From: Bacteroidota bacterium
GTDB lineage: Bacteria > Bacteroidota > Bacteroidia > NS11-12g > UBA9320
DNA length: 13,311 bases
Assembly (NCBI GenBank): GCA_024638525.1
Contig: JAHEKB010000042.1
Span: 1-13,311, forward strand
Reading direction: 5' to 3'
A model generated the notes under the pieces. The model searched no databases. It was given only the letters and a program-made list of their open reading frames with translations, and was not told where the DNA came from. Numbering within the stretch: position 1 is the first letter of the stretch; every line of letters starts with the position of its first letter. Made by a program: the position numbers and the translations under genes. This document shows positions 8,024-13,311 of the stretch, piece after piece.

Positions 8024-9430
8024 TTACTTATAGAAGTAGATGTTATCCAGTATGAAGTTTGGTCCATCAGTAATAATCAAAGCACCAAGATTATTCTTCT
8101 GATTGGCAATGTCTCCAGCCAATGGGATATCAAAAGATTTCCAAACGCCTTCCTGAAAACCGTTCAAGGTAGTGCGGTAATCTTTATCGTCGCCTTCGGG
8201 GAAACCAGTGAATATATCCGTTTCAATGGTTTGATTAGCTCCAATATCACGAACCTGTATTCCAATGGACGTGCTTGCATTTTGTACATAGGCGTCAATG
8301 TGAAGGAAATCCATGCTACTTGCATCTATTGGGCTTTCAAAAATGATTCCCGTGAAGTTGTTTGTCGTATATTGAAGAACTTCGCCATTGCTTGTGGTAA
8401 GCACAGTTGTTTCAGTAGTTGATCCTCCAAAACCAGGGTTGAAATTGCTTTCCACCGCATTGGTGTAGGAATCACTAAATATGGACATTACATTGCTCTG
8501 TTCACGAGTGGGGGTTGGAGAAGCGGGAAGATCACCTAGTGCTTCGAGTATGAGATTCCCCGTAGAGTTGTCCCCTGCCAAAGTTGCCGTAATTACTGCA
8601 TTTCCAGAACTCTTGACACTTATTACTCCAAAGGCATCTACCGAGGCCACAGCCGTATCGGTAGATTGAAAATCATAATAGCCCGGAGCAGAAGACAAGC
8701 TTACATCTTGTCCGTTTTCTAGGTTGAATACCTGATTTAAACCACTTATGTTTACAGAAGAGCCCGTAAATACTTTTAATGAAACAGAAGCACCATTCAT
8801 TATCTCAGACCTCACTTGTCTGATTAAAGGCATTCGTTCAAACTTGATTTCATCAAACCACAAAGTATAGCCAGATCCATTGGTGCCTTGTGTTCCAGCT
8901 GCAAACCAAAACAGTCCGCGTTCATTTAAGAGCTTTGAAGGATCGGGTATAGGTATAATCACCTTTGACCATCCGGTTCCAACATTTATTTCAGTTCGAG
9001 TTACTTGAAACTTATCTCCTTCATAATCAATTCCAAGACCCGCATTGCCCAAACTGACTCCCTGAGAAGCCTTAACATAAAAAGTCAATGCATCGTATTC
9101 GGTTAAGTTCCTTCCGGGCCCGTCTACCCTGAAAATTGCACCTGCGTAACCTCCACCTGGATCATTCGCATTTGGTACATCAATTCTTATGGATGCATTG
9201 CTTTCAAATCCCTCGGAATCGTCCACGGAAAATACGTCCGGTTTGGCGTCGGCAAAGGGTAAATAAAAATTCGTTCCCAAGCCGACGAAATTATCTGTAA
9301 ATATTTCTGCTGTATTAGAGAATGTAGGCAATACAGCCTCATCCGAAAGCTCTCTTTCACATGAGCTAAAGACAAGCAGTATTGACAGTAAAAAGCCAAT
9401 ATTTCTAATTTGTATGTGAAGTGTCTTCAT
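8024..9430 (-). CDS. Surface glycan-binding lipoprotein with two CBM-like modules around an Ig-like domain
   Basis: A 468-aa protein with no catalytic motif I can recognise. The signal peptide ends in VFSSC (Cys24), followed by ERELSDE, an acidic tail that suits surface export. Module 1 (about 40-200) is a beta-sandwich resembling galactose-binding/CBM folds, with LTEYDALTFYVKAS (109-122), TGWSKVIIPIPD (152-163) and the closing strand TLWFDEIKFE (189-198). A bacterial Ig-like (Big_2) domain spans about 207-298, with DTAVASVDAFGVISVKSSG at 258-276. After a proline/threonine linker (302-308), module 2 (about 315-468) repeats the pattern: SMDFLHIDAYVQ (372-383), GVWKSFDIPL (428-437) and LDNIYFYK (461-468). 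A role in holding beta-glucan near the GH16 enzyme is inferred from domains and operon position. The start is preceded by the A-rich stretch AATAAAAAAGAA, typical of Bacteroidota initiation regions. Confidence 0.78.
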   Translation of the reverse strand: MKTLHIQIRNIGFLLSILLVFSSCERELSDEAVLPTFSNTAEIFTDNFVGLGTNFYLPFADAKPDVFSVDDSEGFESNASIRIDVPNANDPGGGYAGAIFRVDGPGRNLTEYDALTFYVKASQGVSLGNAGLGIDYEGDKFQVTRTEINVGTGWSKVIIPIPDPSKLLNERGLFWFAAGTQGTNGSGYTLWFDEIKFERMPLIRQVRSEIMNGASVSLKVFTGSSVNISGLNQVFNLENGQDVSLSSAPGYYDFQSTDTAVASVDAFGVISVKSSGNAVITATLAGDNSTGNLILEALGDLPASPTPTREQSNVMSIFSDSYTNAVESNFNPGFGGSTTETTVLTTSNGEVLQYTTNNFTGIIFESPIDASSMDFLHIDAYVQNASTSIGIQVRDIGANQTIETDIFTGFPEGDDKDYRTTLNGFQEGVWKSFDIPLAGDIANQKNNLGALIITDGPNFILDNIYFYK

Positions 9431-9458
9431 TTCTTTTTTATTAAACGATGAATTTCAA

Positions 9459-12400
9459 TTAATTGTTGATGTTGATCTGAACATAGGTTCGGAACTCCCA
9501 CTCGTTACCATTTGGAAATCCTAGTGCTGTAGGGTCAGGTACTACTTGCCCCGATAAATTTACGGTATATGCCGGTGCATACCTGTTTGAGTATTGATCA
9601 AGCGTTCTGTAGGTTGCCCTAACACCAATCTTAGTCCCTGGAAGCATAAACCAGTCTGGTTTGCCAATTTCCATAGATATATCACCAATCAGTTGCACTG
9701 GGAATGTCTGGTTAAAATCTCGGTGGTAATCAAAAGGACCCCAATCATCAAATTTCGCAATGGTAATGAACTTCATCTTTTTGTAGATGGTTCTTATATC
9801 CACTCCATATCTGGTTATCGTACGTACATCATCGCCGTTGGCCTGACCATTTCCAACCAAGAAATTACCGATGATCCCAAATTCAGGGCTGATCTTGGAT
9901 ACCATTCTCAAATTCATTTCCCAGAGGTCCTGAGCAGGAGCTGATCCAGGGAAAACAAAAGTTGTACGACCGTTAGCCAAAATACCGATGGCTGCATCCT
10001 GTACGGTCGGCAGGTGGCGATAAATGAATCCTGCACTCATGGCAAACTTCGCATCCTCCATCCTGTCGTTGTCCCATTGATACATCCACGTGGCTGGTGT
10101 TGGGTCGTATGTAATGAGCAGTTCACCACCTACTGTCTCGCGATTTCCTCTTACAGAGAAAGGATCACTGAGAATATTTCTCGGACGAGCCGGAGCTTCA
10201 AAAGTGGTTGGTATTGGGCCAGCCAGCGGCTTCTGGAATAGGAAATTAGGCGCTATCTGTAAATTCCCAACATTATAAGTGAAGCCCGTCAAGGCATTAT
10301 ACATATTTCCACTACCTACATCTTTCAATCTCCATCCCGTAAAGGTCTGTGTCTGATCGAATCCTCCATTGGCAACCAAGCCCATATAAGACGCAATGCC
10401 ATACCATTTGATGGCTCCGCTTGAAAATGTCAATTTAATTTTACCGCCAAAGTTGTCACTGCCTTGAATCTTATCTTCATAAACTACCTCATCACTGATC
10501 AATTGGAACGATCTTCCGTTGAGCGGTTGACCTCCCCAAATACCTCCAACATCAAATGTCATCTTCTCCATTTTTTTACTGACAGCCAAGGTTGCTCTTC
10601 TTGTCTTAGGAATTGGAACAGCAAAAGAACTTTGCAAATTATTTCTTTGGGTTATGTCCTCGTGGAATATACCTGTGATATCCATACCGCTGACCGTTCT
10701 ACTGTATTTCACAAGTACAGCTGGGTTTGCTCCCCACCACAATTCAGGACCAAAGGCCAGTTTAAGTCCTTTCAGACTTTTCTTCCCTTCGAATTCAAAA
10801 CCGAATGGCGCATTGCCATTGTAGATGTCTATGTTGGGTCCGTAATTGGCTTCTGGATACAATCCAAAAAAGTCTCCTTCGTATCCCCAATGGTAGTGGC
10901 CTGTTCTGTAAAAGCCCGTTAACTTGAATTCCTTGGCATCCCATGTGTAATCCGCCCTGTACAACTGAACTCTGTTATTGGAATTGATCTGTTCTGGACC
11001 ATTGAGGGTCTGGACTACAAGTGGTCTTCCCCGATTTTCATAGAATATTTCATCTATTGGATTTGTTGCTACATTGCCTAATACATTGAATTGAACGGTT
11101 GCTCGCATATTAGGAGCAGGTTTAGCTGTGACACCAACATTAAAGGACTGCATGTGATCAAAGCCGAGATTTGAAGGATAGCTCGTGTTGTTCGGGTCAG
11201 GTGCATTGGGAGTAGATATCAAATAGCCGCCTGTGTTATAGGTATTAAAATTAGCTTGTAAATTGCTCAAGTAGAGTTTCCCTTTGTCGTTTGCTTCTAA
11301 GGTTGCTTTATCACCCCTTGCCTGAAGCATTGCCCCCATTAATGAAACATTGTCAAAAACACTTAGGGCATTTGGGCCAGAAGCATCATAGGGATTTAAC
11401 TGGTGAACTTCTTTTAAGGCATAGTAAGCAGCCCTTGGGTAGAGTTCATATGTGCCTCGCTCATTGGTCGGTCCCTTTGCACAGATACCAAACCATTCCT
11501 CATTCATATTATTTTCACCTTCTACAAAGTCGTTCCTGTATCCACCATTGGCCCAAGACGCCTGTGTATTGTGAATGTTCAATTCTTTGGTCTGGCCTGT
11601 TTTCCACCAACCATCACTGAATTGGAAAGTAAAGCCTCCCAACACATTGTTGTTGTTACCCATTCCATCGGCATTGGAGTAAATGTGCTTCCAATTGCTC
11701 ATTAGTACTTCGGCCTGATAGACCTGATCTTCTTGATTGGCTGCTGCATTGTAGGCATCAGAGCCAAACTCCGTTAGAATGACGGGTTTGCCCAATTCTG
11801 CATTGACCCGATCAAACATATCTGTAAAGGTCAGCCCTCTATATGCGTTGATTCCCAGTATATCAATGTCCTTGCATTCTCTTGAGATGATCTCAAGAAA
11901 GAGCAAGTCGCCATTACATATTGCTATGGGATGACTGCTACTGATTTGTTTCATTGCAAGCGTTGCCTCATTGAACAGTTTATACATGCTCTCAGCATCC
12001 TTGGTGGATTGCCTGTCTTGTATTGGAATGTCCTCCGTCTCTGCGCCTCTCCAGAACAGACCATAGTTGTTCTCATTTCCCAATAAGAAGAGAAGCAAGC
12101 CAGGTGTGTTTTGGTACTCCTTCACCATTTCTGCAGTCTGCGCGAGCAATTGCTCGCGAACCTTAGGACTGGAATAATCGGTATTGGGATACCAATTTCC
12201 ATCAATGGTCAAACCATATCGACCGAAAGAGTGATTCAACATGGTATAAATTCCATAGTTCTCATAAATGTACTGAATCCACTTGGCCGGAACACCCGTA
12301 TACATGCGTATGGTGTTAACACCCATGTTTTGCAGTAAAGACATTTCCGCGTCCAAAGCTGCTGTGATCAGATCATCAGTTTGTGTCCAAAGACTGTAGT

Positions 12401-12665
12401 TGAAATTTGTTCCTATGGGAAAGTAATCCCAATTCATTCCATTTACGAAAAATGGTTTGCCTCCCACTTCTATTCGAAAACCGCTTGCTGTTTCTACAAC
12501 TTTTACTCTTTGAGGCGATGCGCCTAAAGAAGCATCATTGTCAGTGCTCAAAGTTACAACTGGGGTAAACTCAGGACTAATGCCCTCTGATCCCACTTTA
12601 TTGGCACCCTGAACTATCTGGGCCAAACATAGCAAGAATACTATTGGTAAGATTTTATTAAACAT
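9459..12665 (-). CDS. Glycosidase-like clan GH-A domain fused to a C-terminal outer-membrane beta-barrel
   Basis: A 1068-aa protein heading the operon. A cleavable signal peptide ends near residues 18-21 (VQGA); no lipobox. Residues about 50-425 look like a clan GH-A TIM barrel close to the GH2/GH5/GH72 style: GKPFFVNGMNWDYFP (69-83), NMGVNTIRMYTG (113-124), YGIYTMLNHSFGRYG (137-151), LLFLLGNENNYGLFW (191-205; Glu198 as acid/base) and PVILTEFGSDAYN (294-306; Glu299 as nucleophile), about 100 residues apart as expected. From about 465 to the end the sequence becomes repeated amphipathic strands with aromatic belts, short turns and long polar loops, e.g. LKLAFGPELWWG, KFAMSAGFIYRHL and the terminal strand EWEFRTYVQININN. 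This pattern is that of an outer-membrane barrel of perhaps 16 or more strands. There is no TonB-box/plug I can see. A beta-glucan-active enzyme-porin is inferred; I cannot assign the catalytic domain to a numbered family. Confidence 0.75.
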   Translation of the reverse strand: MFNKILPIVFLLCLAQIVQGANKVGSEGISPEFTPVVTLSTDNDASLGASPQRVKVVETASGFRIEVGGKPFFVNGMNWDYFPIGTNFNYSLWTQTDDLITAALDAEMSLLQNMGVNTIRMYTGVPAKWIQYIYENYGIYTMLNHSFGRYGLTIDGNWYPNTDYSSPKVREQLLAQTAEMVKEYQNTPGLLLFLLGNENNYGLFWRGAETEDIPIQDRQSTKDAESMYKLFNEATLAMKQISSSHPIAICNGDLLFLEIISRECKDIDILGINAYRGLTFTDMFDRVNAELGKPVILTEFGSDAYNAAANQEDQVYQAEVLMSNWKHIYSNADGMGNNNNVLGGFTFQFSDGWWKTGQTKELNIHNTQASWANGGYRNDFVEGENNMNEEWFGICAKGPTNERGTYELYPRAAYYALKEVHQLNPYDASGPNALSVFDNVSLMGAMLQARGDKATLEANDKGKLYLSNLQANFNTYNTGGYLISTPNAPDPNNTSYPSNLGFDHMQSFNVGVTAKPAPNMRATVQFNVLGNVATNPIDEIFYENRGRPLVVQTLNGPEQINSNNRVQLYRADYTWDAKEFKLTGFYRTGHYHWGYEGDFFGLYPEANYGPNIDIYNGNAPFGFEFEGKKSLKGLKLAFGPELWWGANPAVLVKYSRTVSGMDITGIFHEDITQRNNLQSSFAVPIPKTRRATLAVSKKMEKMTFDVGGIWGGQPLNGRSFQLISDEVVYEDKIQGSDNFGGKIKLTFSSGAIKWYGIASYMGLVANGGFDQTQTFTGWRLKDVGSGNMYNALTGFTYNVGNLQIAPNFLFQKPLAGPIPTTFEAPARPRNILSDPFSVRGNRETVGGELLITYDPTPATWMYQWDNDRMEDAKFAMSAGFIYRHLPTVQDAAIGILANGRTTFVFPGSAPAQDLWEMNLRMVSKISPEFGIIGNFLVGNGQANGDDVRTITRYGVDIRTIYKKMKFITIAKFDDWGPFDYHRDFNQTFPVQLIGDISMEIGKPDWFMLPGTKIGVRATYRTLDQYSNRYAPAYTVNLSGQVVPDPTALGFPNGNEWEFRTYVQININN

Positions 12666-12688
12666 GATGTAAACTAGTGTTGATTTTA

Positions 12689-12696
12689 CGAATGTA
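12689..12696 (-). promoter_or_regulatory. Possible Bacteroidota -7 element (TACATTCG)
   Basis: On the minus strand TACATTCG matches the Bacteroidota -7 consensus TAnnTTTG at all defined positions except one and lies 23 bases before the operon's ATG. I could not find a well-spaced TTG -33 element, so the call is weak. If real, the TGTAA palindrome would overlap the promoter between -33 and -7, a position suited to repression. Confidence 0.2.
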
Positions 12697-12705
12697 ATAA
12701 CTTTT

Positions 12706-12716
12706 TGTAATTTACA
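12706..12716. promoter_or_regulatory. Perfect palindrome TGTAA-T-TTACA, candidate operator
   Basis: An 11-bp perfect inverted repeat with a single central base lies 41 bp upstream of the first operon gene. A second, looser inverted repeat, TTAC-N4-GTAA, sits at 12686-12697, between it and the start codon. Symmetric sites like these suit a dimeric winged-helix regulator, such as the adjacent Nudix-family protein. The symmetry is seen directly; binding and the identity of the binder are inferred. Confidence 0.4.
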
Positions 12717-12865
12717 CTATAAGCTGGCTTTGGGCCATGTAATCTGAGATCAATAGCAAGGAATCTACTTGTCAAACAGCAGCAGCCTGTCTTACATAGA
12801 ATAGGTTTTAATCGTATAAAATTATCTATTTGCTTGAAAGCGAAATATCAATACTAGACGAGAGT

Positions 12866-13311
12866 CTACAATTCAAAGGCAAAGCCCTCTTTGCGAAGTA
12901 GATTGTATTGTTCCTCATCAAAGGAATACAGTTTGGCCGGTCTATGAGAAACATTTACTTGATATTCATCGAGCGGGCTTACCAAATTCATTTTTAAGAT
13001 CTTCTTTCTAAAATTCGGTTTGTCAAACTTGCGGTCGAGCAAAGCTTCATAAAGCGATTGCAGTTCACTCAGTGTAAATTTTGAAGGCAAGAGTTCAAAG
13101 CCAACAGGTCTGTATCTCACTCGCCGCTTCAAAGTTCTTATGCCCTTATCCAGTATTTTTTTGTGATCAAAGGCCAGCTCTGGCAGATTGGAAATGCTGA
13201 ACCATCTAGTAGATTTTGCCCATGAAGAAGCCACGGGATGATAGTGGTTGGATTCTACCAGTGAATAATAAGCCACGGTAACAACGCGCCCTAAAGGATG
13301 CCTGTCTATTT
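12866..13311 (-). CDS. Nudix-fold transcription regulator, NrtR/AraR-like, N-terminal part off the right edge
   Basis: The frame is open from the window edge (147 codons seen) to TAG at 12866-12868. The first visible residues, DRHPLGRVVTVAYYSLV, are the internal strand following the Nudix box in this family, so the Nudix box and true start lie beyond the window; the GTG at 13276 is internal. Next come ARWF-like STRWFSISNLPELAFDHKKI, then RYRPVGFELLPSKFTLSELQ, which begins the C-terminal winged helix (EALLDRKFDKPNFRKKIL, ending in the HRPAKLYSF segment). Proteins of this build are transcription factors with a Nudix-derived effector domain; Bacteroidota members include sugar-responsive regulators of the AraR type. 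It is transcribed in the same direction as the operon, 200 bp upstream, so control of the glucan genes is plausible. Effector unknown; whether it keeps hydrolase activity cannot be judged without the Nudix box. Confidence 0.85.
   Translation of the reverse strand, partial: IDRHPLGRVVTVAYYSLVESNHYHPVASSWAKSTRWFSISNLPELAFDHKKILDKGIRTLKRRVRYRPVGFELLPSKFTLSELQSLYEALLDRKFDKPNFRKKILKMNLVSPLDEYQVNVSHRPAKLYSFDEEQYNLLRKEGFAFEL

Larger units (their letters stand above)
1..12665 (-). other. Seven-gene beta-glucan utilisation operon
   Basis: Seven genes in one direction, with gaps of 28, 19, 30, 4, 4 and 9 bp and no terminator-like hairpin with a T-run between them. The set covers binding, endo-cleavage, a glycosidase-barrel fusion, phosphorolysis, GH17, GH30 and inner-membrane transport. 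Such a combination is coherent for a branched beta-1,3/1,6-glucan. No SusC/SusD pair is inside the window; one could lie beyond either edge. Operon structure is inferred from spacing. Confidence 0.75.
12666..12865 (-). promoter_or_regulatory. Intergenic control region of the glucan operon
   Basis: This is the only gap of any size in the window, between the stop of the Nudix regulator and the start of the operon's first gene. The pentamer TGTAA (or its complement TTACA) occurs at 12668, 12693, 12706, 12712, 12738 and 12792; four of these six extend to ATGTAA/TTACAT. I roughly expect fewer than one such pentamer in 200 bp by chance. The element density, together with the regulator gene next door, suggests an operator region. 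AT-rich tracts at 12800-12830 contain a weak inverted repeat, TTTTA-N6-TAAAA (12806-12821). No convincing terminator for the upstream regulator gene is visible, so read-through from it is possible. Confidence 0.55.

Noticed and set aside
10464..10922. Plus-strand open frame of 152 codons opposite the beta-barrel region
   Set aside because: Its composition mirrors the complementary strand of the barrel gene and it shows no family motif or suitable initiation context.
9459..11270. SusC/TonB-dependent transporter identity for the barrel region
   Set aside because: I see no carboxypeptidase-like N-terminal domain, plug-domain motifs or TonB box, and the barrel is preceded by a glycosidase-like domain instead.
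12771..12791. GC-rich imperfect hairpin (GACAG ... CTGTT on the minus strand) after the regulator gene, as a terminator
   Set aside because: The stem is only four perfect pairs, it can slip along a GCT repeat, and no T-run follows.
12806..12821. Inverted repeat TTTTA-N6-TAAAA
   Set aside because: Short, made only of A and T, and expected in such AT-rich DNA; noted but not called as an operator.
12866..13276. A complete 136-residue protein starting at the GTG at 13276
   Set aside because: The frame continues upstream with residues DRHPLGRVVT that match the family, so this GTG is internal and the gene is partial.
1..13311. tRNA, rRNA, CRISPR array, insertion sequence or phage features
   Set aside because: No repeat-spacer pattern, terminal inverted repeats, transposase or integrase motifs, or cloverleaf-like segments were found; almost all bases are taken up by the metabolic genes.

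Overview
The window comes from a member of the Bacteroidota. The signs are a moderately AT-rich sequence, four lipoproteins of Bacteroidota type, A-rich regions instead of clear Shine-Dalgarno sites before the starts, and a dense single-strand cluster of glycan-use genes. A marine or laminarin-feeding lineage (Cytophagales or Flavobacteriia) is a reasonable guess, but the sequence does not fix the genus. Every gene lies on the minus strand, so the biological order runs from high to low coordinates.

Right edge (12866-13311): the C-terminal part of a Nudix-fold transcription regulator with an NrtR/AraR-like winged helix, cut by the window end. A 200-bp gap follows (12666-12865). It is rich in TGTAA/TTACA half-sites, including the perfect palindrome TGTAA-T-TTACA, and is the likely control region. 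From 12665 leftwards there is one tight seven-gene operon with gaps of 28, 19, 30, 4, 4 and 9 bp. It encodes: (1) a 1068-aa protein joining a clan GH-A glycosidase-like TIM barrel to a C-terminal outer-membrane beta-barrel; (2) a 468-aa two-module glycan-binding lipoprotein; (3) a GH16 endo-beta-1,3-glucanase lipoprotein; (4) an 1150-aa cytosolic GH94-like phosphorylase, best matched to the beta-1,3-glucan phosphorylases of GH149; (5) a GH17 lipoprotein; (6) a GH30 lipoprotein; (7) a GPH-family sugar:cation symporter, cut by the left edge.

Together these read as a pathway for a branched beta-1,3/1,6-glucan such as laminarin. The binding protein and GH16 would capture and cut the polymer at the surface. 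The beta-barrel fusion may admit and/or process oligosaccharides. GH17 and GH30 would shorten the beta-1,3 backbone and remove beta-1,6 branches. The GPH carrier would import the products, and the phosphorylase would release glucose 1-phosphate in the cytosol. No SusC/SusD pair is present in the window. The glycosidase-barrel fusion heads the operon where an uptake pair would be expected, and it is the most unusual feature here. Family calls rest on motifs read by eye; the pathway and the localisations are inference.
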